Assembly (NCBI GenBank): GCA_002307065.1
Contig: DBTN01000046.1
Span: 471 to 7,917, forward strand
Direction: 5' to 3'
Length of the DNA: 7,447 nt
DNA from: Akkermansiaceae bacterium UBA1315
GTDB taxonomy: Bacteria; Verrucomicrobiota; Verrucomicrobiia; Verrucomicrobiales; Akkermansiaceae
In this document: one piece after another, positions 1-6,287 of the stretch
How the letters are laid out: every line of letters begins with the position of its first letter
Numbering within the stretch: position 1 is the first letter of the stretch
Position numbers and translations under genes: made by a program
Notes under the pieces: generated by a model
Database searches by the model: none
Told to the model about the DNA's origin: nothing
Seen by the model: only the letters and a program-made list of their open reading frames with translations

Positions 1-345
1 GCTGACGGGCTTGTTCCTGCTGCTGACGGGCTTGTTCCTGTTGCTGACGGGCTTCTTCCTGCTGTTGCTGACGAGCTTCTTCCTGTTGCTGCTGACGAGC
101 TTGTTCGGCTTGAGCTTTCATCTGCTCTTGCTGTTGCGCCTGCTGACGCGCTTGTTCGGCTTCGGCCTTGCGGGTTTGCTCGGCTTGCTCACGCCGTTGT
201 TCTTGCTGGGCCAGGCGAGCTTGCTCGGCTTGTTCCCGCTTCTGCTGCTCCTGGACTTCACGGGCTTTCTCTTGTTCTGCGCGCATTTGTTGGCGCTGTT
301 GTTCGCGGGCCTGCTCGGCTTGTTCTCTCATCTGCTCCTGTTGCT
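1..345 (-). repeat. Low-complexity coding repeat (Gln/Glu/Ala/Arg), tandem at the left edge
   Basis: Bases 1-90 are four near-identical tandem units of 21, 21, 24 and 24 bases, each beginning GCTGACG(G/A)GCTT. In the minus frame they encode A-R-Q-Q-Q-(Q)-E-(Q/E). Looser copies of the same theme continue to about base 345. Every unit length is a multiple of three, so changes in copy number keep the frame. The first unit touches the window edge, so the array probably continues further left. Confidence 0.85.
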
Positions 346-2341
346 GGCGGGCTTGATCGATTTGAGCTTCGTTTGGTTGCTCGGGGAGCTCGCTTGGTTG
401 TTCCCGCTGCGGGGAACGGGCCTCGTCGGCAGGGGTTTGATCGGCTTGAGGTTGGCGTTCGCGTTGAGGCTGACGACCTTCCTCTCTCTCTGGACGGCGG
501 TTTTTCGTGTTTTGGGCACGCTCGGCGATTTCTTCGGCCGTCGGACGGGTGCGGTCTGCGCCCCGAACCGGGCCGGAATCGGGGGATCGATTCGGTTGTT
601 CCTGGCGGGGCACCGATTCCGGCGTCGGGCGGGGAGCTGGGGGCGTTTCGGCGGGAGGTTCGGAAGGGGGTTCAGATTTTGGCACCGGCGATTCGATCAC
701 TTCGGCAGGACGCTCGGATCGGTCAGACGGAGTTTCAGGACGCTCGGCCGTTTCAGGTCGCTCGGGGCGAACCGGTTGCTCTTTCGTATTTGCCGGTGCT
801 TCGGGGCTGCGATCCCGGGAAGGTGGGCGCGGATCTGTTCCGGGACGATCGGGGGCGGAATTTTGCGAAGCTGGCGCCTCTGAGAGTTCCGGATCGCGGG
901 GGCGAGCGGGACGGGAATCGGATGCCGAATTGCGGGGGGCTGAGTTTTCTCGATCCGGACGAACTTGTGTGGACGCGCGGCGACGATTTTCCTCCAAACG
1001 TGCGGTACGAAGTCGGTCGAAATCCTGACGGCCGCCGAGTTCGGTGATGGATTCTTCGGCTTCACGGCGACGATTCTCGCGGCTTTCGCGGAAGCGGTCG
1101 CGGATTTCGGGACGAAGCGGTTCGGGGCGATCCACCGTGACGTTTTCCAATTTTTCGCGGACGCGTGTGGGCCGGAGCGCGCCATTCCATGCGGCGTTGA
1201 CAGCAGGTGCGGAAATGTTCAACCGGTCTCCGGAAATACGGGGACGCATGGCAGTGAAATCACGGTTTGGACGCTGATGGCGATCGAGGTCCAACTGGTA
1301 GTAGGGAATGGGTCTTCCGTAGGCTTCCGAAACCCGTTTATATCGCGGGCCACCGACGATGACGTTGCGGTTTTGGAAATGAATGTGAGTGATATTTCGT
1401 GAGCCGCGGTAATAGCCGGAGTTCTGTGAAACCGGCAGGCAGTGGTTTCTTACCGATCCGCCGAAATATTGGATCTGGATAAAGGTGAACCATGGCGCGG
1501 TGATGCCGAACTGGACGTCGACGGTAGAGTCCCAGTCTCGGCCTCGATAACCCAACGTTTCCGGGGGCAGGGGAGCCCAACCGATGTGCCGATCATCTTC
1601 ACGCCACGAGACCCAAGCGGGAGCCCATTCTTCTCCGGGAACCCAAACCCAACCCCGGCCACGTAGCAACGCCCAGCGGCCGTAATGATACGTCGCCCAG
1701 CCGAACGGTTCGTCGGAAATCCACGTCCATCCTCGATCCGAGCAAACCCAGCGACCGCGCGAATACGGCCGCCAATCGGCCTCCCGAACGACGATCGGTT
1801 GGAAAACGTAGCCATAGTCATCGGTCTCGAACCATGAGCCGTAGGCGGAAAGCGGGTCATAAAACGAACCAAAATCGGCGACCGGAACGGCCTCAAGAGG
1901 CTGGCCGCGATCGACGTAGAGCGACTCACGACCGGCCAATTCCATTTCGCGATCGGTGAGTTGCTGGGCGCGATTTTCGACCTCCGATTGGGTGTTTGCT
2001 AAGTCATCCTCCAAGCTGCGCAACCGGTTTTCGCGGTCAGCGAGATCGGCTTCGCGTTTTTCCCGCTCCCGCTGCTGGGCAGCGCTTTCTTCCGCGTTTC
2101 TGGCCTCCATCGCGGCACGGTCTTCTTCGATTCGCATGCGCTCGCGCTCGATCGCGTCACGTTCGGAGGCGAGTTTTTGGCTTTCCAACTCGCGTTCAAG
2201 CTGGCGTTGGCGGGCGATCGCGTCGTTCGCTTTCCGCTCCAGTTCGGATTGCTGGTTTGGAATTTCCGGATTCGTCCGGTCGCAGCCGGTGGTGGTGATC
2301 CAGGCGATGGCCGCGAGGCTGGTGAACAGAGGGCGTCTCAT
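1..2341 (-). CDS. DUF6600-like lipoprotein with coiled coil and Gln-rich repeat tail (3' end outside window)
   Basis: Reading from ATG at 2341 gives 780 codons with no stop down to base 1, so the C-terminus lies outside the window. Residues 1-20 form a signal peptide ending in a lipobox (T-T-G-C20), so a membrane-anchored lipoprotein is expected. Residues about 28-140 are a charged Glu/Arg/Gln coiled coil. Residues about 160-262 are Trp/Tyr/Gly-rich (YGSWFETDDYGYVFQP, GWATYHYGRW, GWVWVPGEEW, WAPAWVSW, IGWAPLPPE), which I recognise as the YXWGXW/DUF6600 type. Residues 400-600 are a Pro/Arg/Glu-rich, probably disordered linker, and 660-780 are Gln/Glu/Ala/Arg repeats such as EQARQQQEQARQ. No biochemical role is known for this type; a cell-envelope structural or scaffold role is my inference. 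No clear Shine-Dalgarno precedes the ATG. The lipobox 20 residues in supports this start. Confidence 0.87.
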   Translation of the reverse strand, partial: MRRPLFTSLAAIAWITTTGCDRTNPEIPNQQSELERKANDAIARQRQLERELESQKLASERDAIERERMRIEEDRAAMEARNAEESAAQQREREKREADLADRENRLRSLEDDLANTQSEVENRAQQLTDREMELAGRESLYVDRGQPLEAVPVADFGSFYDPLSAYGSWFETDDYGYVFQPIVVREADWRPYSRGRWVCSDRGWTWISDEPFGWATYHYGRWALLRGRGWVWVPGEEWAPAWVSWREDDRHIGWAPLPPETLGYRGRDWDSTVDVQFGITAPWFTFIQIQYFGGSVRNHCLPVSQNSGYYRGSRNITHIHFQNRNVIVGGPRYKRVSEAYGRPIPYYQLDLDRHQRPNRDFTAMRPRISGDRLNISAPAVNAAWNGALRPTRVREKLENVTVDRPEPLRPEIRDRFRESRENRRREAEESITELGGRQDFDRLRTARLEENRRRASTQVRPDRENSAPRNSASDSRPARPRDPELSEAPASQNSAPDRPGTDPRPPSRDRSPEAPANTKEQPVRPERPETAERPETPSDRSERPAEVIESPVPKSEPPSEPPAETPPAPRPTPESVPRQEQPNRSPDSGPVRGADRTRPTAEEIAERAQNTKNRRPEREEGRQPQRERQPQADQTPADEARSPQREQPSELPEQPNEAQIDQARQQQEQMREQAEQAREQQRQQMRAEQEKAREVQEQQKREQAEQARLAQQEQRREQAEQTRKAEAEQARQQAQQQEQMKAQAEQARQQQQEEARQQQQEEARQQQEQARQQQEQARQ

Positions 2342-2442
2342 GGTAAAGGGTGGGTTGTGTCGTGAATACGACGAGTCGAGCCTACTTCGGTATTCATTAA
2401 ATCTCTGCGGAAAGACCGCGCATCGATCGGAGTGTTCCGATT

Positions 2443-3105
2443 TTACAGGACCCCGAGGGTCGATACTTCGAAGTCCACCCGTGCCGGGCCCGCGCGACCG
2501 CCGGGAACTTCGCGCCGCACAACCCGGGTGCCGAGCAACTGCTCAAGCATCCGCACCTCCATGCTGATCGCGCGTGGATATTTTTCGAAGATGCGTTGCA
2601 GCGGGTGATGGTATTCCTCAATGCGGAAACCCCTTTCGGGATCATACTTGCAACGGCCGAAGCAACCTTCTTTTTCCCGTAGTCCGGCGAGTAGGGTCGC
2701 CTTTTCCACGAGCGATTTTGCCTTGGAAAGCCGGGGCAACCATCGCTCCATTTGTTGCTGGAAATGCTGGAATAAAAGCCGCTCGGGCGCGCTTTCGCCA
2801 AAAATCGGCCGCAGGTGATCGAGCAGTTCCAAGGTAAACGCGACCCCGGCTTGTGGGAAAAGCGCATCCGCCTTCGAACTCAACCGGTAGAAAATCTCGG
2901 GACGTCCCACTTCGGTGCGAGGCACCCGCGAGCGATCCAAATACCCGAGATCTTTCAGATCTTCGCAGTGCTGCTTCACCGCCATGTAACTCATTTTTAC
3001 CCGTCGCGACAATTCGCTGACCGGGAGGCCGCCCGAAAGCTTCAGCTCTTCAATGACAGCCACCCACTGGGGTTTGACGAGATCGCGGAATCCAGGAAGA
3101 AACAT
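2443..3105 (-). CDS. SufR/COG2345-type winged-helix transcriptional regulator lacking the usual Cys ligands
   Basis: From ATG at 3105 this encodes 220 residues. Residues about 12-82 form a winged helix-turn-helix (LPVSELSRRVKMSYMAVKQH as the recognition region, then a wing around GRPEIFYRLS). The C-terminal half (about 140-215) follows the COG2345/SufR layout, ending MEVRMLEQLLGTRVVRR. In family members a Cys-rich C-terminus binds an Fe-S cluster; here the corresponding places read HHP (166-168), I180 and A208, so the usual ligands are absent. The cysteines that remain are C47, C148 and C152. A TTG codon at 3144 could extend the protein by 13 residues and has a weak GGAA upstream; I prefer the ATG. 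It lies 101 bases upstream of the lipoprotein gene in the same orientation, so regulation of that gene or of itself is plausible. Its target and ligand are not visible. Confidence 0.88.
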   Translation of the reverse strand: MFLPGFRDLVKPQWVAVIEELKLSGGLPVSELSRRVKMSYMAVKQHCEDLKDLGYLDRSRVPRTEVGRPEIFYRLSSKADALFPQAGVAFTLELLDHLRPIFGESAPERLLFQHFQQQMERWLPRLSKAKSLVEKATLLAGLREKEGCFGRCKYDPERGFRIEEYHHPLQRIFEKYPRAISMEVRMLEQLLGTRVVRREVPGGRAGPARVDFEVSTLGVL

Positions 3106-3233
3106 GAGACGCGCAAACTGTGCGGCGAAAATGCGGCGAGGCAATGGAATTTCCAGCGCCAGAACATAAAAAAGCCGACAGGTCCGAAGACCCGCCGGTT
3201 TTTCAAATCATTTCCTGCGGAGAGCCGCAGCGG

Positions 3234-3401
3234 TTACTTGCGGACTCGGACCGGGATCAGGGCCGGAGCAAAACGCGGAGTTGCTTTTGCCGCTTCTTCG
3301 CCCACGCGCTTCAGGAGTGCGATCAGCGAGGCCGTCAGGAAATATTCTTTGAGGAGAGCTTCTCGCCGTTCTCCGTTGCGGTTCTTACGAGTGATTTTCA
3401 T
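3234..3401 (-). CDS. Possible small basic protein of 55 residues, unknown function
   Basis: ATG at 3401 to TAA at 3234 encodes MKITRKNRNGERREALLKEY followed by a hydrophobic stretch (FLTASLIALL) and a basic C-terminus (LIPVRVRK). The composition and codon choice look protein-like: a basic head, one amphipathic or short hydrophobic helix, and a Pro/Val/Arg tail. I do not recognise the family. It is divergent from gmk and in line with the downstream regulator gene (89 bases to that gene's TTG, 128 to its ATG). There is no Shine-Dalgarno. A TAGAAT hexamer sits six bases before the ATG, which would suit a leaderless transcript, but that is speculative. The opposite strand is also open here, as an in-frame upstream run into gmk, so the reading is not exclusive. 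Confidence 0.5.
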   Translation of the reverse strand: MKITRKNRNGERREALLKEYFLTASLIALLKRVGEEAAKATPRFAPALIPVRVRK

Positions 3402-3590
3402 ATTGGTATTCTAGTAGATCGAGCATGCGTAGCCTCGAACAATCCAGATATAACTCCGGATGATCGCGGGCGCAAATCGAAAGGAGATCGGATTTTGGAA
3501 CCGGTTTCATGGAATAAAATCCAAAAGCATTTCGCAGATCTTTTCATTTCCCGATTTCCGTTTCTTCTCGGAACCGGTAACAGTCCACCC

Positions 3591-4193
3591 ATGTCCGCAA
3601 CCGGCATCCTTTTAATCGTCTCGGGTCCTTCAGGATCGGGAAAAACCACGCTCTGCCGCAGGCTGGCGAACGAGAACCGAGCCCGCTATTCCATTTCGTG
3701 CACGACCCGCGCACCTCGCCCAGGGGAAACGGATGGACGCGATTACCATTTCCTCTCCAAGGAAGAATTCGAGCGGCGGCTGAGTGTCGGAGATTTTTTG
3801 GAATACGCGATGGTCCATGGAAATTTCTACGGCACACTGAAATCCGAGGTTTCCGATCATCTGGAGGCCGGCACTCATGTCGTGATGGACATCGATGTGC
3901 AAGGCGCCGGGCAAGTGCGAGCATGTGGTGATCCGCAGATCCAAAAAGCACTGGTGGATCTTTTTGTCATGCCGCCGACCTACGATGAACTCCGTGTCCG
4001 CCTGACCGGTCGCGGGACGGACTCGGAGGAAATCATCGAGCTGCGGATGAAAAACGCCCTTGAGGAGATCGAGCACTGGCGGAGTTATACCTATCGGTTG
4101 CTGTCGTTGACCCCGGAAGAAGATTATCGCCGGTTCGAGGCGCTGGTCGCAGCGGAAGAACTTCGCGTTTCACGAGCGGCAGAAATCGGTTAG
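3591..4193 (+). CDS. gmk: Guanylate kinase (GMP kinase)
   Basis: Cytosolic enzyme converting ATP + GMP to ADP + GDP, needed for GTP and dGTP supply. The 200 residues match the usual length of about 200-210. Visible motifs are the P-loop GPSGSGKT (12-19), the GMP-binding S37 and T39-R40 with E46-x-D48-G49 and D51-Y52, the EYAMVHGNFYGT segment (71-82), DIDVQGAGQVR (100-110) and the lid RLTGRGTDSEEI (137-148) with R152. The C-terminal 'VND' signature often seen in the family is replaced by LLSLTPEED (170-178). The reading frame is open far upstream; ATG 3591, eleven residues before the P-loop, gives the family-typical N-terminus. A TTG at 3495 preceded by AAAGGAG could add 32 residues and is a less likely alternative. 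The next gene follows after 10 bases, suggesting one transcript. Confidence 0.97.
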   Translation: MSATGILLIVSGPSGSGKTTLCRRLANENRARYSISCTTRAPRPGETDGRDYHFLSKEEFERRLSVGDFLEYAMVHGNFYGTLKSEVSDHLEAGTHVVMDIDVQGAGQVRACGDPQIQKALVDLFVMPPTYDELRVRLTGRGTDSEEIIELRMKNALEEIEHWRSYTYRLLSLTPEEDYRRFEALVAAEELRVSRAAEIG

Positions 4194-4203
4194 ACGGGTA
4201 TCG

Positions 4204-4803
4204 ATGGATCTCTTCAAATCGGACCACAACCTATTGCCGTTCGACGGTGATGTCGAAAACCACGGGCCGATCTTGAGTCAAGATGAAGCGGCCCGGTATT
4301 TCGACGTCTTGCTGGAATCGATCGCCTGGCGAAATGACGAGACAGTGATGTTCGGAAAACGAATCGTCACGGCGAGAAAGGTCGCGTGGTATGGCGATCA
4401 CGGTTTTTCATATCATTACTCCGGGACATCGAAACAGGCGCTTCCTTGGACGCCGGAACTTCTGGAGTTAAAGGCGCAAGTGGAATCCCAAACCGGCTCT
4501 GCATTTAATTCCTGTCTGCTCAACCTTTATCACCAAGGAAACGAAGGAATGGGTTGGCATAGCGACGACGAAAAATCGATCGATCCTAACACTTCCATCG
4601 CCTCTCTCAGTCTGGGTGTCGCACGTAAGTTTTCGTTTAAACACAAACAGACCAAAGAAACGGTTTCTCTGATTCTGGAAACGGGTTCGCTTCTTGTCAT
4701 GAAGCCACCGACCCAAATTCACTGGCATCACAGCCTTCCCAAATCGAAAAAAATTCTCTCCCCACGGATCAATCTGACTTTTAGAAGCATGTTGATCCAC
4801 TGA
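4204..4803 (+). CDS. AlkB-family Fe(II)/2-oxoglutarate dioxygenase, ALKBH2/3-like (nucleic acid dealkylation)
   Basis: Members of this family oxidatively remove methyl and etheno adducts from DNA or RNA bases, using Fe(II), O2 and 2-oxoglutarate. All 199 residues fit the single-domain ALKBH2/3 type. The iron triad is H119-x-D121 in GWHSDDE and H176 in WHHSLPK. The 2-oxoglutarate site is R188 and R194 in PRINLTFR, twelve residues after H176 as in ALKBH2. Further family signatures are NSCLLNLYHQGNEGMGWHSD (102-121), SIASLSLGVARKFSFKHK (131-148) and GSLLVMKPPTQIHWHHS (161-177). The catalytic residues are intact, so it should be active. It starts 10 bases after the gmk stop with no strong Shine-Dalgarno, which suggests co-transcription with gmk. 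Whether DNA or RNA is the substrate cannot be told from sequence. Confidence 0.95.
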   Translation: MDLFKSDHNLLPFDGDVENHGPILSQDEAARYFDVLLESIAWRNDETVMFGKRIVTARKVAWYGDHGFSYHYSGTSKQALPWTPELLELKAQVESQTGSAFNSCLLNLYHQGNEGMGWHSDDEKSIDPNTSIASLSLGVARKFSFKHKQTKETVSLILETGSLLVMKPPTQIHWHHSLPKSKKILSPRINLTFRSMLIH

Positions 4804-5138
4804 TCCGCGATTTTTCATTTTGCCATCATCTTGCCAACCGCGTCGCCCCGCCATCCTGAGGATAAAGAACGGCATCCCTCGGGTCGCAACCGGGAGCTGT
4901 TAAGAGGTGAGGGGGCTCGCACCCGGTCGTGGCCCGAATCCTTTTTTGCATGACGTCCCGCAAGAGACCTGCTCTCCTCAATCATCTGAAAAGTCCCGAC
5001 GGTTTCCGTTTCAATCACGGTGCGACCAATGGCGGCAGCGTCTTTCAACGGGTAACGGTTTCATCACCCACCGGCGATCTCTTCGATGAAGCGATCAACC
5101 ACCATCGGTGATCATCAAGCATCCTAAATTAAAATATC

Positions 5139-5336
5139 TTATCTGGCCGTCCCCCTCAAAAAGCATCTCATTTGTTCACTCCAGTAAAAGATCAAGTATC
5201 GATAATCATCTCCATAAATAACTGGAGACAAATCCTTTTTTTTGCCACCAAAACTCGGAGAAACCGCGAAAGCACTCAGAAGCTGTCCTGATCCTCTATA
5301 CGAATTACACTGTTCTGCAAGAATATCGAAATCCAA
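5139..5336 (-). CDS. Weak candidate ORF or gene remnant, unknown function
   Basis: Reading from a TTG at 5336 gives 65 residues with a protein-like, aromatic-rich middle (LSPVIYGDDYRYLIFYWSEQ) and a stop at 5139. The frame stays open upstream of the TTG, antisense to the start of the 5352 gene, so this could be the tail of a decayed gene. No motif is recognised and there is no ribosome site. It sits in AT-rich DNA between the core genes and the first cassette gene. It is listed because nothing else explains the stretch. Confidence 0.25.
   Translation of the reverse strand: MDFDILAEQCNSYRGSGQLLSAFAVSPSFGGKKKDLSPVIYGDDYRYLIFYWSEQMRCFLRGTAR
5312..5318 (+). other. Possible 5' boundary box (GTTCTGC) of the first cassette
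   Basis: GTTCTGC here is identical to the R' box of attC site 1. It pairs, with one mismatch, with the R'' box GCACAAC at the end of the same putative cassette (5615-5621), as expected of a cassette's two ends. The cassette would be 385 bases and carry the 5352 gene. No L'/L'' arms are recognisable to its left, so the preceding site may be attI-like, degraded or chance. Confidence 0.3.
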
Positions 5337-5351
5337 TCCACCCCAATTTCC

Positions 5352-5579
5352 ATGAGTGATCGACCCTTTGATTGGCTGGAGTTCTGGATTCGGTTCGGTT
5401 GTGCCTTCGTGTTCTTCGGGTTCCTCTTTGCTCTCCTTCTTCTGCGTTTCGCCGATTCAACCGGACTACCGCTGGGCATTGTCATCTGGATGACATCTAC
5501 CGTAGTCGTGTGCATCTACGCAGCACGAGTTGGCGATGAAGCCTGGCACCGAATAATCAATGCCTTGAGGTGGTGGTAG
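5352..5579 (+). CDS. Small two-TM inner-membrane protein (cassette-borne), unknown function
   Basis: The 75 residues run from ATG 5352 to TAG 5577. Two membrane segments are clear: about 10-32 (IRFGCAFVFFGFLFALLLL) and about 38-58 (GIVIWMTSTVVVCIYAA). A short charged tail follows, ARVGDEAWHRIINALRWW. The layout of Arg-bearing TM1, TM2, then 'AARxGDxxW...WW' is one I associate with small uncharacterised bacterial membrane proteins; no function is known to me. The gene ends 35 bases before the R'' box of attC site 1, so it is the likely cargo of the cassette ending at 5697. No Shine-Dalgarno is visible, which is common for cassette genes that depend on an upstream promoter. Confidence 0.75.
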   Translation: MSDRPFDWLEFWIRFGCAFVFFGFLFALLLLRFADSTGLPLGIVIWMTSTVVVCIYAARVGDEAWHRIINALRWW

Positions 5580-5614
5580 TGCGATGATTCCCAAGGTGCC
5601 AAAGAGAACCAGAA

Positions 5615-5703
5615 GCACAACAAGCCGGCTCATCCAACGGCGGGTAACGTCCTTCTTTGAATTCGGGCTTCTCTCCCCGCCGTGGATGACCTATACGTTC
5701 TGC
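5615..5703 (+). repeat. Integron attC recombination site 1
   Basis: This is an 89-base imperfect inverted repeat. R'' is GCACAAC (5615-5621), L'' is CATCCAACGGCGGG (5631-5644), a 31-base loop follows, L' is CCCGCCGTGGATG (5676-5688) and R' is GTTCTGC (5697-5703). L'' has exactly one base more than L' (AAC against the complement of GTG), the extrahelical-base trait of attC sites. Recombination would cut between G5697 and T5698. The site is about 88% identical by eye to site 2. Confidence 0.87.
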
Positions 5704-6231
5704 ATAAGTATTGTGACAGCGAAAGAACGAGAACAAGCCGACTGGCTGGAAGCATGCAAGGGAATCATCAGGCCACAAAAACCGGATCTAGGGCTTTCAT
5801 TCGATGAGTGGATCACCGAGCACTCTCCGGTCTGGCAGCGAAGAGCTGTCGTCCAGATCCGCCGATATCTGGCGAAGGAGTGCGAGTATGGAATGAACTT
5901 TGATGTTTCGGACAGTTCTTGGGATGGATTGCAGTTTTACCCGTTTTTTGATGATTACCATGACGACGCGACCTCGACGCTTCGGCAACACATCATTGGC
6001 GGCGCTGGCTTCCTTCCTGAAGATGACGGCTACAATCTGGAGTTCTGTTGGGTTCATCCTTTCTGGCGGAATCAAGGTCGGCTTAGGCGAGCTTGGACGC
6101 TGTTCGAAGAGCGCTTCGGAGTATTCTCGGTCGAACCTCCCATTTCAAATGCAATGGAGGGTGCATTGAAATCTATCAAGCGGCAGCAAATTCAAGAAGC
6201 AGAACAAGCCGGCGCATCCAACGGCGGGTAA
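5686..6231 (+). CDS. GNAT-like acetyltransferase-fold protein (cassette-borne), substrate unknown
   Basis: The 181 residues from ATG 5686 include a likely GNAT core. HIIGGAGFL (102-110) and YNLEFCWVHPFWRNQGRLRR (116-135) resemble the GNAT beta4-alpha3 region with the acetyl-CoA-binding R/Q-x-x-G turn (R128-N-Q-G131). FSVEPPISNAMEGALKSI (147-164) resembles the closing strand and 'N-x-x-A' helix. The N-terminal half (EREQADWLEACKGIIRP...) is not recognised. The first residues MTYTF come from the attC site; GTG 5713 is an alternative start inside the cassette. The last residues (AEQAGASNGG) are encoded by attC site 2. The GNAT call rests on motif similarity only and the catalytic residue is not identified. 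It could instead be a related fold without acetylation activity. Confidence 0.8.
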   Translation: MTYTFCISIVTAKEREQADWLEACKGIIRPQKPDLGLSFDEWITEHSPVWQRRAVVQIRRYLAKECEYGMNFDVSDSSWDGLQFYPFFDDYHDDATSTLRQHIIGGAGFLPEDDGYNLEFCWVHPFWRNQGRLRRAWTLFEERFGVFSVEPPISNAMEGALKSIKRQQIQEAEQAGASNGG

Positions 6232-6281
6232 CATCTTAATTTGAATTCGGGCTTCCTTCCTCGCCGTGGATGGCCTATACG
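5698..6281 (+). mobile_element. Integron gene cassette (584 bases) carrying a GNAT-like gene
   Basis: The cassette is bounded by the cut points in attC sites 1 and 2. Its first bases (G)TTCTGC are the perfect complement of the R'' box GCAGAAC at its own 3' end (6199-6205), which is what a cassette that once circularised should show. It holds one gene in the usual orientation and no internal promoter that I can identify. Confidence 0.82.
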
Positions 6282-6287
6282 TTCTCC
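6199..6287 (+). repeat. Integron attC recombination site 2
   Basis: R'' is GCAGAAC (6199-6205), L'' is CATCCAACGGCGGG (6215-6228), L' is CTCGCCGTGGATG (6260-6272) and R' is GTTCTCC (6281-6287). The length, 89 bases, is the same as site 1, with the same one-base excess in L'' and the shared loop core GAATTCGGGCTTC. The stop codon of the GNAT-like gene (TAA 6229-6231) directly follows L''. Confidence 0.87.

Larger units (their letters stand above)
4804..5351. other. 548-base stretch without a convincing gene; boundary between core and acquired DNA
   Basis: Two halves differ in composition. Bases 4804-5110 are GC-rich like the left part of the window. They hold overlapping weak ORFs on both strands: plus 4929-5111 from GTG, minus 4815-5048 from TTG. 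Neither has a recognisable domain or ribosome site. A GGGC...GCCC pairing (about 4913-4935) followed by six T (4942-4947) could be a terminator for gmk-alkB, but the stem is short. Bases 5110-5350 turn AT-rich, like the cassette region to the right, and include a T-run at 5236-5243. I found no tRNA, no CRISPR and no integrase. Confidence 0.6.

Noticed and set aside
1..345. CRISPR array
   Set aside because: The units are contiguous, without spacers, and are in-frame coding repeats.
11..883. Long plus-strand Leu/Gly/Arg-rich ORF of 290 residues
   Set aside because: It is the antisense shadow of the Gln-rich lipoprotein repeats; Leu and Leu-Thr runs are simply complements of CAG/CAA and CGT codons.
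1450..1929. Minus-strand 159-residue ORF
   Set aside because: It is in a different frame from the lipoprotein gene, which continues uninterrupted across this stretch with recognisable Trp/Tyr motifs.
3120..3590. In-frame upstream extension of gmk giving 357 residues
   Set aside because: The extra 157 residues resemble no guanylate kinase and cross the coding strand of the regulator and the small basic ORF; ATG 3591 gives the family-typical N-terminus.
4804..5110. A real gene in the plus ORF 4929-5111 or the minus ORF 4815-5048
   Set aside because: Both need GTG or TTG starts, overlap each other on opposite strands and show no motif or ribosome site.
5398..5404. GTTGTGC, an exact complement of the R'' box GCACAAC, as the start of the first cassette
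   Set aside because: It lies inside the two-TM coding region and has no attC arms beside it; chance is likely.
5276..5515. Minus-strand ORF rich in Arg/Lys
   Set aside because: It is the shadow of the two-TM protein gene at 5352-5579, whose membrane segments are clear.
5584..5685. Start of the GNAT-like gene at ATG 5584
   Set aside because: This would read through all of attC site 1, joining parts of two cassettes; the start must lie at or after the L' arm.
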